Below are positions 6,840-15,222 of a stretch of 64,000 bases of DNA, piece by piece (within the stretch, counting starts at the first letter, position 1; the number at the start of each line of letters is the position of its first letter). The translations under genes were made by a program, and so were the position numbers. Origin of the DNA: Candidatus Thorarchaeota archaeon. GTDB lineage: Archaea; Asgardarchaeota; Thorarchaeia; Thorarchaeales; Thorarchaeaceae. The stretch spans positions 1 to 64,000 of the forward strand of contig JACAEL010000014.1 in assembly GCA_013388835.1 (NCBI GenBank), read 5' to 3'. Under the pieces are notes generated by a model. That model saw only the letters and a program-made list of their open reading frames with translations. It ran no database searches and was not told the DNA's origin.

Positions 6840-8756
6840 CTACCGCAGCTTGATGCTCTCTGTCACCATCAGTGACCTTGTGTCTATGTTGAGTGACTTA
6901 TGGATGGCAGATGCCAGGTTCAGGCACTTGGAGGCCTCCCCATGGCAGGTGAGTATCTTCTCCGGCTGCGGGGTAATCCTCTTTATGAAGTTCAGAATCT
7001 GCTTCCTGTCAGAGTGTCCTGAGAACCCCTCGACGGTCTCCACGGTCATGTTCACAGGAACAACCAAGACCTGGCCGTCGCGAGTACGCATCTGGGCCTC
7101 CTTCCAGCCCTTCTGAATCCTTCGACCAAGCGTGGACTCTCCCTGATATGACACGAAGATTATCGCATTCTTCTCGTCTGGTGCGAGCAGTCTGAAGTAC
7201 TCGACACTTGGTCCTCCCGCAAGCATACCGGATGTCGCCATGATTATGCATGGTTCACCATTCGCTATCGACTCTCTCTGTTCTGCGCTGTCGACTTGAA
7301 CGAATATCTCATTCAGGAAGGGATTCACACCCTGGTGGAATATCATCTCCCGAATTTTCTTGCTGAGCGCCTCCGGGTGAGTGGTGTGAATTGCTGTAGC
7401 ATCAGCTATCATCCCCTCTATGTACACGGGTACCTTCGGTATTCGTTTCTTTGACACCAAGTCCTCAATCACGAGCATGATCTCCTGTGCGCGTCCCACA
7501 GCAAGAACCGGTATCAGTACCTTCCCTCCGCGCTCAATGACTTTCTTGATTATCATCGCGAACTTACGTTCTACTTCCTGCCTTGGCGGCATCTTATCGG
7601 TTGGATGACCATAAGTGCTCTCGACTATGAGTGCTTCGAGTCTTGGAAATGTGAACGTGGCAGGTTCGAGAAGCCGAGTCCGGCCAAACTTGAAGTCGCC
7701 CGTGTAGGCCAAGTTGTACTGCCCGTCGCCGACATGCAGGTGAACGATTGACGAGCCAAGTATGTGGCCAGCATTATGGAGTGTGAGTCGGACATCTGGT
7801 GCTATGTCCGTGACCTCTCCGTAGGACAGAGGCACCGTGTGGATGACCGCCTGCCTGACGTCCCTGTCGCGATAGGGTCTCAGCTTGCCTTCTCTCTCTG
7901 CCACGTCAAGGTAGTCCAGTTGCAGCAACGTGGCCAGATTGAGAGTGGGTGCAGTCATGTAGACAGGTCCTCTGTATCCGTACTTGAATAGGAACGGCAC
8001 CATCCCACAGTGGTCGAGATGTGCGTGGCTGATGATGACTGCGTCAATCTCCTCGAAACTGATCTCTGGCATGTCAAGACGTGGAAATGCTCTTGCTGGT
8101 GCTCCCACGTTGACGCCCATGTCAATTATCACATTGCTCTCAGAGGTCTGAAGCAGCATACACTGGCGACCAACCTCGCGGAAGCCTCCGAGTGCAGTGA
8201 GTCGAATCCAGCCGTTATCTATCAGAGTAGCCCTGTGAATCCTGCGGCCGATATCGCGCATTGCCTTGTTTCTTGCTGCGGCCTCTGCCTGCATGATGAG
8301 CCTGATCTGCTTTATGAGCTTGCTCTCGATTGGCGGTGTCCTCTGCACAGTCGGACGCCAGAATGTCTGACGTGTTATCTCACGGAGCGTGATACCGCTA
8401 CGACCAATCACCAGCCCTGGTTTCTGGGCCTCGATTATCACCTCGCCCCTTGAGTCATCAAAGTCAATTGCAGTTATCTCTGCCTCCGCAGGGACCAGTT
8501 CCCTGACGTTCTTCTCTGCTTCCTCGTGAGGCAGTCTGACTTCTGGTGCAGACCTGACTACAATCCGTTTCCGCATCTTTCGTGCCAGAGCCTTGATTGC
8601 ATCTCCGTCGTCAAGTAGTATCTTCGGTGCCTTGGAGTAGATTGCTATCTCTGGTCCTTCGTACTCCACCGAACTGATTGCTGCCGAACGGGGCAGTGCT
8701 TTCATCAGCGCATCGCGCACATCTGTGTAGACGCTCTCACTCTCTTCAGAACCCAT
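6840..8756 (-). CDS. fttA: aCPSF1 / FttA transcription-termination ribonuclease
   Basis: The 638-residue protein has two N-terminal KH-like segments (residues about 1-140, with GLVIGRSG at 114-121) and then a metallo-beta-lactamase core with HAHLDH (244-249), followed by beta-CASP motifs including GHSDR near the C-terminus. This domain order and length define aCPSF1, the CPSF73-like endonuclease that ends transcription in archaea by cutting U-rich 3' ends. It sits downstream of the proteasome beta gene on the same strand, with 120 bases between them that hold a clear hairpin. An aCPSF2-type paralogue without KH domains lies at 19362. Confidence 0.95.
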   Translation of the reverse strand: MGSEESESVYTDVRDALMKALPRSAAISSVEYEGPEIAIYSKAPKILLDDGDAIKALARKMRKRIVVRSAPEVRLPHEEAEKNVRELVPAEAEITAIDFDDSRGEVIIEAQKPGLVIGRSGITLREITRQTFWRPTVQRTPPIESKLIKQIRLIMQAEAAARNKAMRDIGRRIHRATLIDNGWIRLTALGGFREVGRQCMLLQTSESNVIIDMGVNVGAPARAFPRLDMPEISFEEIDAVIISHAHLDHCGMVPFLFKYGYRGPVYMTAPTLNLATLLQLDYLDVAEREGKLRPYRDRDVRQAVIHTVPLSYGEVTDIAPDVRLTLHNAGHILGSSIVHLHVGDGQYNLAYTGDFKFGRTRLLEPATFTFPRLEALIVESTYGHPTDKMPPRQEVERKFAMIIKKVIERGGKVLIPVLAVGRAQEIMLVIEDLVSKKRIPKVPVYIEGMIADATAIHTTHPEALSKKIREMIFHQGVNPFLNEIFVQVDSAEQRESIANGEPCIIMATSGMLAGGPSVEYFRLLAPDEKNAIIFVSYQGESTLGRRIQKGWKEAQMRTRDGQVLVVPVNMTVETVEGFSGHSDRKQILNFIKRITPQPEKILTCHGEASKCLNLASAIHKSLNIDTRSLMVTESIKLR

Positions 8757-8839
8757 CTAGAATCACATCTCAGCTCTAGGCTTGTTGTCTGCGCCGTTGT
8801 TGTTGTCCTCGTGTCCACGTCTCTGGGACTGGACATTGA

Positions 8840-8857
8840 CCGCAGTCTGAACTGCGG
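8840..8857 (-). promoter_or_regulatory. Short perfect hairpin between psmB and fttA
   Basis: CCGCAGT and ACTGCGG (seven pairs, four-base loop) lie in the spacer between psmB and fttA. No U-tract follows, so a bacterial-style terminator is unlikely. It could act as a processing or stabilising structure between the two messages, or as 5' leader of fttA. Confidence 0.35.
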
Positions 8858-8876
8858 ACTGACACGAAGGCTGTTG

Positions 8877-9515
8877 CTATTCGCCTTTCCAGATCTTGAG
8901 GATAGTGTCCCTGTCGACTTCCTGGTACCCTTCCTTGTCAATCACGCTCACCAAGATTGAGTTGCCCGAAGCCGCGTCTCTCTCGATTGCCGCAGCGACC
9001 GCTCTTACGGCCAGCTCGATGGCCTTCTTCTTTGGAAGGTCATCCTTGTAACCGGACTCGAGTACGCCGAGTGCATATGGCGACCCAGATCCAGTGGCGG
9101 TGAACTTGTCAGGAAGGACAGATCCGATGAAGTCCGTATAGAAGACCTGCGGACCCTCCTCATCAAAGCCTCCTACAAGACACTGCAGCAGGTACATCCC
9201 TCTGCCTTGGAAGAGGATGTTGCTCAGAAGCTTCGTCAGAGCCTTGACCCTGATTGGCTTTCCGCGTTCTATCTCGAACAGCTTGGCCTCGGCCTTGAGC
9301 AGGTCCATCATGGCCTGTGCATCCGCTACAGAACCTGCGATTGTGGCGCCGATTCTGTCAGTGATCTTGTAGATCTTCTTGGCGGTCTTGTTTGCAATCA
9401 GGTATCCCATTGTGGCCCGTTGGTCACTGGCCAACACAACACAGTCCTTTGCAACTAAGCCCACCGTTGTAGTTCCGGTCTTCAACTCTGTTGCCGGTTG
9501 TGTTTGCTGCTCCAA
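8877..9515 (-). CDS. psmB: 20S proteasome beta subunit
   Basis: The mature enzyme begins at Thr in TTTVGLVAKDCVVLASDQRAT, after a Gly at the cleavage site; Asp, Lys (ANKTAKKIYKI) and SGS/GSGSPYA motifs of Ntn-hydrolase beta subunits follow. The open frame extends to 9707, but a TATA-like element at 9587-9594 predicts transcription from about 9562, so the start is most likely the TTG at 9515. That gives a propeptide of about 14 residues and 212 residues in all, normal for archaea. The alpha subunit is not in this window; a PAC2-type assembly-chaperone homologue is at 27545. Confidence 0.93.
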   Translation of the reverse strand: MEQQTQPATELKTGTTTVGLVAKDCVVLASDQRATMGYLIANKTAKKIYKITDRIGATIAGSVADAQAMMDLLKAEAKLFEIERGKPIRVKALTKLLSNILFQGRGMYLLQCLVGGFDEEGPQVFYTDFIGSVLPDKFTATGSGSPYALGVLESGYKDDLPKKKAIELAVRAVAAAIERDAASGNSILVSVIDKEGYQEVDRDTILKIWKGE

Positions 9516-9586
9516 TTTGACTGACTTCCTGCTGATTAGTCGGTGTGTAGGAGAACTAGTGATATGAAACCGCTCTGCAGAGTCGT

Positions 9587-9594
9587 AATAAAGG
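9587..9594 (-). promoter_or_regulatory. psmB: TATA box of psmB
   Basis: On the minus strand the bases read CCTTTATTA. Placed 25 bases before a predicted transcript start near 9562, it leaves a leader of about 45 bases before the TTG at 9515 and rules out the longer open frame as coding. Confidence 0.5.
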
Positions 9595-9737
9595 TTTCTC
9601 AGTGGACGACAATGCGGGACTCGTGCACAGAACGCACAGAGGGCTACCACTTGAACTGCGCGAGTGTCGACTGGGGCAAGTCCGTGTGTCGGCATCAGTG
9701 CTGCCATGAGAGGTCATAGCAACCTCTGCACAGCATC

Positions 9738-10571
9738 TCAGGAGGTCTCTTCAGTCGGATGTGATGTCTTGTTCTCCTCAGGTCTGTCAAATGTGACTAC
9801 GACCTTCACCTGCTTGGCCTTCTCGTGGACTTGAAGGCAGTCCTTTGCAATGCCAATCTCAGCATACTGGACACCATCGATGTAGCGACTCTCCTTCGGT
9901 AGCTCCACAGTGATTGTGTCCCCGTCAAGCGTGACTGAATACTTGTCGTCTGGCAGTATTGGGATGCGCCTCTTGACAATGGCCTTGAGTTTCTCCTGTA
10001 CGTCGCTGACTATCCCTCGCACAGTCACATCAAACACGAGTGTCTGACCGGCAAGAGGACTGTTGAAGTCTACCCGACAAGTCCTGCCCACTGACAGAGT
10101 GATCACTCCCTCTTCTTGACCAAACTTCACTTTCTCTCCGACGTACCCCTTGACGCCGTGCTTGGCGAGTTTCATCTTGGGTATCATCTTGACCTTCTTC
10201 GGGTCCTTGGGTCCAGCTCCTTTCTCTGGAGGAACCTCAATTCTCTTACTCTCGCCAACCTTCATTCCAACAAGCTCATCCTCAATGGCTCCAAGCAGCC
10301 AATTCCAGCCCACCGCTACGAGGATGGGTTCGTACCTGCTGTCCTCCTTGTAGATACCCTCCGCCTTGGCTACATCCTCCAGTGTCAGGTCGAATACCTG
10401 ACCGTCCTCCTTTGTCCTGCCAACATAATCGAGGTAGATTAGACTGCCCTTGGACACGGTGCCCTCGGTCTCTGCCCTTTCCACTGCGCCTTGCGTCTCC
10501 TCCTTTCGAGTTGGCTTCTTGGTCGCAGATTTCTTGGCCTTGGTTTCCTTAGGGGTTTCCTGCTCGGTCAT
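9738..10571 (-). CDS. FKBP-type peptidyl-prolyl isomerase, long archaeal form
   Basis: Residues 1-40 are a Lys/Glu/Thr-rich low-complexity leader. From residue 43 a SlyD-like FKBP domain starts (LIYLDYVGRTKEDGQVFD), with the insert-in-flap domain around GVITLSVGRTCRVDFNSPLAGQTLVFDV. A further C-terminal domain of about 85 residues follows, as in long-type archaeal FKBPs such as MJ0825. These act as chaperones and proline isomerases on nascent proteins. A TATA-like TTTTAAG at about 10617-10624 precedes the start. The charged leader is longer than usual. Confidence 0.92.
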   Translation of the reverse strand: MTEQETPKETKAKKSATKKPTRKEETQGAVERAETEGTVSKGSLIYLDYVGRTKEDGQVFDLTLEDVAKAEGIYKEDSRYEPILVAVGWNWLLGAIEDELVGMKVGESKRIEVPPEKGAGPKDPKKVKMIPKMKLAKHGVKGYVGEKVKFGQEEGVITLSVGRTCRVDFNSPLAGQTLVFDVTVRGIVSDVQEKLKAIVKRRIPILPDDKYSVTLDGDTITVELPKESRYIDGVQYAEIGIAKDCLQVHEKAKQVKVVVTFDRPEENKTSHPTEETS

Positions 10572-10714
10572 CTTGCACTTCTCCAGATGTGCCCTTTTCA
10601 GCCGCCCTCATTACGAGCCTCTTAAAACGATTTGCTTGAGTATGTCCTCGGCGTGGTATGTGACATGCTAGGAGTGGCTCGTGGTCGGCGAGATCATGTT
10701 GCTTCAACACCACT

Positions 10715-11347
10715 CTACGCGTTGACAAGACCTCTCTCCGCACCGAGGGCGGCCTGTGAGAGTCTTCGTCCTCTCAGTACCTGAAGATGCTCGAAGAAGA
10801 GATTGGCCTCTGCCACGACTTCTGGAGCCAGCGACTGCTTTCTCATGTAGTCCATGATGGCGTCAGGACGAGCAAGTGAAGACACCACCACATAGAGGCA
10901 TCCACCATCCGTAAGATGTCCGACCGCCTGATTGATGAGCCGAATCGTTACTTCTGTGCCAGTCTCTCCACCTATCAGGGCACAGTCAAGGGATGATGTC
11001 AGTCCGTCTGCAGGCAGATATGGTGGATTGAAGGCGATTATGGAAAAACGCTGGCTGGACCGGAGTGCCCCGAGTAGGTCCGACTGAACAACCCCGAAAC
11101 AACTGTCAATCCTGTTTGCCCGTGCATTCGAGGAGGTGTTGCGCACGGCTTCAAGGGATATGTCCAGAGCAAGAACGTACCTTGCCACCTTGGTCGCGGA
11201 GAGAGCTATGAGACCGGTCCCACATCCCACGTCGAGTAACGTGTCGCCGGGGGTTGCTTCAATCGAGTCGCACAGGAGATACGAGTCCTCGGAAGGAGGA
11301 TACACATTGGGAAAGGTCACAATCTCGAGGTCATCCGATCTCAACAT
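10715..11347 (-). CDS. HemK/PrmC-family protein glutamine methyltransferase
   Basis: The 210-residue protein has motif I (LLDVGCGTGLIALSA, about residues 36-50) and the diagnostic catalytic tetrapeptide NPPY (in AFNPPYLPADG). That motif marks N5-glutamine methylation of the GGQ loop of release factor aRF1, as done by Mtq2/HemK2. The family's short archaeal form lacks the bacterial N-terminal helical domain, as here. It starts three bases after the ksgA stop and is the last gene of the eL21-rpo4-DUF655-ksgA operon. Confidence 0.9.
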   Translation of the reverse strand: MLRSDDLEIVTFPNVYPPSEDSYLLCDSIEATPGDTLLDVGCGTGLIALSATKVARYVLALDISLEAVRNTSSNARANRIDSCFGVVQSDLLGALRSSQRFSIIAFNPPYLPADGLTSSLDCALIGGETGTEVTIRLINQAVGHLTDGGCLYVVVSSLARPDAIMDYMRKQSLAPEVVAEANLFFEHLQVLRGRRLSQAALGAERGLVNA

Positions 11348-11350
11348 GTC

Positions 11351-12217
11351 TCACTCCAGTTGAGGCAGCAGTCCCTCGTCAATCATTTGGCTGACCTCAT
11401 CTGCAAGAGTCACAAGGTCTTCTAGGGTCAACGTTCTGATTCGTTCCTCCCCATGGAAGCGCTTCTTGCACCTGCTGATTACTGTGTCGGCCAGCTCTCG
11501 GTCTAGTCCCAAGTTGGTGAACCAGATGCCAAGTGACTTTCTGAGCTGCTTGTTGGGATAGGAGTAGATGGCATGCACAAGCTGATAGAATGTTGCCCGG
11601 TTTCGGGCAAGTGGGCCATCCCTCCTCTTGGTCAGTTTCAGCACAGTTGAGTCCACCGCCGGCTTGGGATAGAACTTAGTGGCAGGCACACTCGTGACCG
11701 ACTCTGCCACCGCCAGATACTGCACATCAATCGATAGACGCGAGTACTCCCGGGAACCGGGCTTGGCCAGTATTCTGTCTGCGAACTCACGTTGATACAT
11801 CAGTATTGCCAGTTCAAAGTCAATCTCATTCAGTATTCTGAAGGTGACCTCGGATGATATGCTATATGGGAGGTTGGAGATCACCTTATTGACTTGGGGC
11901 AAATCGACTCTGAGGGCATCTCCAAGTATGATCTCCACTGAGGGTGTGTTTCGAAACCTGTCCTTCAGAGCTCTCACCAGTCCTTCGTCTATCTCCACAA
12001 CATAGAGATGTTCCACTGCAGGTGCAATCTGCTGGGTGAGCATCCCCAGCCCGCCGCCAATCTCAAGCACTCTGTCCTTAGCCGCCAGTGCTGCAGCATC
12101 GACCATCCTCTGTGCCACGGTCACATCGGTCAAGAAACTCTGACCATACTTCTTCCTTGGTGTGACCCCATACTTGCGTAGTGTAGAGGCAATGCTTGCG
12201 CTGTGCAGAAAGCTCAC
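11351..12217 (-). CDS. ksgA: 16S rRNA dimethyladenosine transferase KsgA/Dim1
   Basis: The 288-residue protein begins with the family's KYGVTPRKKYGQSFLTD region. It has motif I (VLEIGGGLGMLTQQIA) and catalytic NLPYSISS, and a C-terminal helical domain. It dimethylates two adjacent adenines in helix 45 of 16S rRNA during 30S assembly. Its start overlaps the stop of the DUF655 gene by four bases (ATGA), which indicates coupled translation. Confidence 0.96.
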   Translation of the reverse strand: MSFLHSASIASTLRKYGVTPRKKYGQSFLTDVTVAQRMVDAAALAAKDRVLEIGGGLGMLTQQIAPAVEHLYVVEIDEGLVRALKDRFRNTPSVEIILGDALRVDLPQVNKVISNLPYSISSEVTFRILNEIDFELAILMYQREFADRILAKPGSREYSRLSIDVQYLAVAESVTSVPATKFYPKPAVDSTVLKLTKRRDGPLARNRATFYQLVHAIYSYPNKQLRKSLGIWFTNLGLDRELADTVISRCKKRFHGEERIRTLTLEDLVTLADEVSQMIDEGLLPQLE

Positions 12218-12810
12218 CTAGACCTTTCTCTATCGTCGTCCTGCGGCGGGGGCCTCACGAATAACCAACGCTTCACATCTTCCTGCAGTTCTTGGATTAT
12301 CCGTGCAGTCACCACCTTCTTGGGGTTTGAAAGCTTGGTTCGCTGAGCGATATCGTCGAAGTTCTTGAAGGGCTCCTTCTTTCTCTCCTCCAATATGGCC
12401 CACATGAGTGTCTGCCCAATTCCCGGTAGCAGCTGGAGCGAGTGCATACGGGTTGTGATTGGTTGAGCCTCATTGAAGAACTGGACGTATTTCATCTCAT
12501 GTTTGGTGACTAACATCTCCACGACGAGAGGTAGTTCTGCCGCAGCCTCAGGTGCCAGATCCTCGTAGCTTATTCTGCGGAGGAATCGTTCAATCTTGTC
12601 CATCGATGCCCTGTCTATGCCAACTCGCTCTTGGGCGTGTATTCGCACACCTCTTTTGGGTAACAGCTCCAGCAAGGTGAGATGTGTTTCGCCAATCGCT
12701 TGAACTACCGTCATACCTCTGGATCGGGAGTCTCTAAGGTATGATTTCGGAGGTACCACTGCCAGGACATATGCGTGTGACTCGTACCGCCTATTCTGAG
12801 CACCTTCCAT
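12214..12810 (-). CDS. DUF655 putative nucleic-acid-binding protein
   Basis: The 198-residue protein has an OB-like N-terminal half (AYVLAVVPPK...VVQAIGETHLTLLELLPKRG) and a helix-hairpin-helix region (MHSLQLLPGIGQTLMWAILEERK, about residues 118-140), the hallmark of DUF655. The family is found across archaea between rpo4 and ksgA, exactly as here. The frame is open to 12849, but the ATG at 12810 (MEGAQNRRYESHAYVLAVV) fits homologues better. Function is unproven; RNA or DNA binding is likely. Confidence 0.88.
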   Translation of the reverse strand: MEGAQNRRYESHAYVLAVVPPKSYLRDSRSRGMTVVQAIGETHLTLLELLPKRGVRIHAQERVGIDRASMDKIERFLRRISYEDLAPEAAAELPLVVEMLVTKHEMKYVQFFNEAQPITTRMHSLQLLPGIGQTLMWAILEERKKEPFKNFDDIAQRTKLSNPKKVVTARIIQELQEDVKRWLFVRPPPQDDDRERSR

Positions 12811-12907
12811 GGTTCCACGCTCCTGACAATCGGTCCGTCCGTTGTGCATGGACTCTCATGAAGAGATATAAATGAGTCGTCCAGCACGAAATGCCTTCCC
12901 AAGTATC

Positions 12908-13243
12908 CTAAGACCTGCTCTTAGTGACCAAATCCACAATCTCCGACATCTGTTCGTCCGTGAGATTTGCAGAACGGGCATCTATCAGAGTGCGCAGCTC
13001 TTCGATTGTTGTCGGTGAGATATTGACAATCTGGACGGCTTGCCCCCGTGTGAGGTTATATGACTTCATCAGCTTCTCTATCACCTTGGTAGCTACAGCT
13101 GGTGTCATCTTGGAGAATGCTGAAGCGTGGTCCAGTGTAATCGTCTGCTGGAAGGACACCTCACCCTCCTTGCTTCTCTTGGCGAGGAGCTTCTTGACGA
13201 TTGGAAGTGGAATCTCCTCCTCTCCGAGTGTCTCCTTGGGCAT
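12908..13243 (-). CDS. rpo4: RNA polymerase subunit Rpo4 (RpoF)
   Basis: This 111-residue protein matches the Rpb4-like stalk subunit: a conserved MTPAVATKVIEKLMKSYNLT core, then TRGQAVQIVNISPTTIEELRTLID and a C-terminal helix. With Rpo7 it forms the polymerase stalk that helps initiation and transcript binding. It lies six bases downstream of eL21 on the minus strand, the usual archaeal arrangement. Confidence 0.95.
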   Translation of the reverse strand: MPKETLGEEEIPLPIVKKLLAKRSKEGEVSFQQTITLDHASAFSKMTPAVATKVIEKLMKSYNLTRGQAVQIVNISPTTIEELRTLIDARSANLTDEQMSEIVDLVTKSRS

Positions 13244-13249
13244 CTGGTC

Positions 13250-13546
13250 TCAGCCTCTGCTGGGGCGAAGGTGTTCAGGGCGAATGATCAAGGTCTTCAT
13301 GGTCTTCCCCACCGCAACGTCAACAAGAACTGCTCGTCCTCTGGTGCCAGTGACCACGCCTGTCCGTCCGTGAAATCTCTTATGGGGCATCCCCTTGTGG
13401 AATCCGGGGTCTATCACGATGTCTACGCGTTGACCTGACTGATAGTCCCGTAGAAGTGAACTGAGGGGGCTCAGTCCCTTCCTCCTAATGTTCTTAGACA
13501 TCAGGCCTCGCGTGCGACAGCGGAATCCGTGGCTGTTCTTGACCAT
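13250..13546 (-). CDS. rpl21e: 50S ribosomal protein eL21
   Basis: From the ATG at 13546 the 98-residue protein starts MVKNSHGFRCRTRGLMSKN and contains the eL21 core YQSGQRVDIVIDPGFHKGMPHKRFHGRTGVVTG. The frame is open 30 codons further, but a TATA-like GCTTAAGTG near 13637-13645 places transcription from about 13612, and homologues begin at this Met. It is the first gene of the operon leading to rpo4, DUF655, ksgA and hemK. Confidence 0.95.
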   Translation of the reverse strand: MVKNSHGFRCRTRGLMSKNIRRKGLSPLSSLLRDYQSGQRVDIVIDPGFHKGMPHKRFHGRTGVVTGTRGRAVLVDVAVGKTMKTLIIRPEHLRPSRG

Positions 13547-13774
13547 GAGCTTTCCATCCCCTTTGGCAGTAGGGTCTTCCTGACGGCCTCTATGACTCGG
13601 CAGTCGGATTTCCAGCATGACCAAGTCGGTTGTCACTTAAGCATTATGGTCGGTTTCAGGTAGCGCAGACTGCTCTGGGAGAGGACAGATTTGCTCAGTA
13701 TGTCCTCTGACAGACTGTTGTGAGGTGCTGACACTGTCGGTGGTGAGGTGATCTATCGCCTGTCACCGCCCTCA

Positions 13775-15163
13775 CTATGGAATGGCACCCATGCTGGTGT
13801 TGCTGGTTTCAGTGTGCACTGCCACAACATTCAATTCCACGCACTCTGCCACTGCCCCCAGCAGGCCTGCAATCGATGGCTGTGTTCTCTGTTCATCGCC
13901 AGAGATTAGCTCCTTCACGTAGGTGCCGCCCTGTACTCTGAGACGCACTTCGATTAGGCCATCGGTTCGAGGTTTCAGTGATATGTCATGAACACGCTTC
14001 CTCCTCACCAAGTCACTTCGACGATGGGCAACCCTTGTCGGAGTTCTCTGGTCGATGTCCACACCCTGTAATGCCTTCTCGACTGCCCTGAGTTCCTCTT
14101 CTGTCACAGCCCTATCTACGCGCATCAAGGCGAAGTACTCCTTGACAGTCACTGATGCATCTCTCTTCAGAGCCTGCCCCATTTCTCGGCGCGTGACTGA
14201 GAGTCCGCTCACTTCAATCCTTCCCTCTGACCTTGACACAATCTCTCTCGCGAGGGATTCCAAGTCAATGTTCCGTATCCTAGGACGTTTGAGTTCAAGG
14301 ACAAATGGTCGTCCGGAGCCCAGCATTAGAACGTCTATGTCCTCCCGTCCTGCCGCATGGAACTTGAAATCCACGGCTCTTGCAGCCTCTCTTGCGGGTA
14401 TTCCAATGTACTCTGATATCGAGTCCGGATACCTCCGGCCCGTACCTTTGCACTCGTCGCAGCCCGCCCCACCACATACGGTACAGTCCCATCTGGACTG
14501 GGGGATGCCTCTGACTAGTTTTCGGTATCTGCCGTAGATGAATAGGGGCTTCACCTGAAAGCGGACCAGATTCTGTGTCATGTCGAACACGACAACGATG
14601 TCGGGACTCTCAAACTCAACTGGTTTCCTCAGGGCTTCCTGCAGGTGTTTTCCCAGTTCACGATTGAAGTGTGATTTGAGGTTCTCACCGTGAAGAAGTC
14701 CGTGCACCGACCTGAGTTCGTCTTCTCTTTCTGATAGAACCGGTGCTGGAATGCTCCCGACCAGGAAGCTGTCGTATTCAATCCTTGCGAGTCTCTCGAC
14801 ACAGTACTGGACAATCTCCGGGATTCGCTTGAATACGCTCTGACCATCTAGCGTACAGAGGTGACAGTATGCTGACTCCTTGTAGTCCACACCGTTCTTC
14901 GCCGCCAGCTTCTTGGCAGACTCGAACATTCCATTCCCGGCCAGGATAGAGATGATGTTCTTCCCCTTCTCCTTCAAGTCCGTCCGAATCAGCCTATCTG
15001 CTGTCATCGTCAGGACAAGCTTGAGCGACCTTCCTCGCTCCTCATTAGATGTACCTGTACCAAGCCAAGCGAATTGCCTACCCATGCAGCCGTCACAGAG
15101 TGGATGTCCCTCAAGGAGCCTGAGCGATGCGGTCAGCATGGTTTCGATTGGAATGTCTTCCAT
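13775..15163 (-). CDS. pus10: tRNA pseudouridine synthase Pus10
   Basis: The 462-residue protein carries the N-terminal zinc cysteines (CDGCMGRQF near residue 19 and CHLC near 99), a THUMP-like middle, an inserted CTVCGGAGCDECKGTG region and the catalytic motif GREDIDVLMLGSGRPFVLE, whose Asp is the nucleophile. Pus10 makes pseudouridine 54 and 55 in archaeal tRNA T arms. The four extra cysteines before the catalytic part belong to the family's second metal site. It is transcribed alone on the minus strand between the eL21 operon and the reductase gene. Confidence 0.95.
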   Translation of the reverse strand: MEDIPIETMLTASLRLLEGHPLCDGCMGRQFAWLGTGTSNEERGRSLKLVLTMTADRLIRTDLKEKGKNIISILAGNGMFESAKKLAAKNGVDYKESAYCHLCTLDGQSVFKRIPEIVQYCVERLARIEYDSFLVGSIPAPVLSEREDELRSVHGLLHGENLKSHFNRELGKHLQEALRKPVEFESPDIVVVFDMTQNLVRFQVKPLFIYGRYRKLVRGIPQSRWDCTVCGGAGCDECKGTGRRYPDSISEYIGIPAREAARAVDFKFHAAGREDIDVLMLGSGRPFVLELKRPRIRNIDLESLAREIVSRSEGRIEVSGLSVTRREMGQALKRDASVTVKEYFALMRVDRAVTEEELRAVEKALQGVDIDQRTPTRVAHRRSDLVRRKRVHDISLKPRTDGLIEVRLRVQGGTYVKELISGDEQRTQPSIAGLLGAVAECVELNVVAVHTETSNTSMGAIP

Positions 15164-15222
15164 ACATCAGAGGCTCCAGATGCTCACTGAAGTGAGAGGT
15201 TGATAAAGCTGTTCAAGCAGGC

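Noticed and set aside
8840-8857. Rho-independent-type terminator after psmB
   Set aside because: The hairpin is clean but no U-rich run follows it; I list it only as a possible regulatory hairpin.
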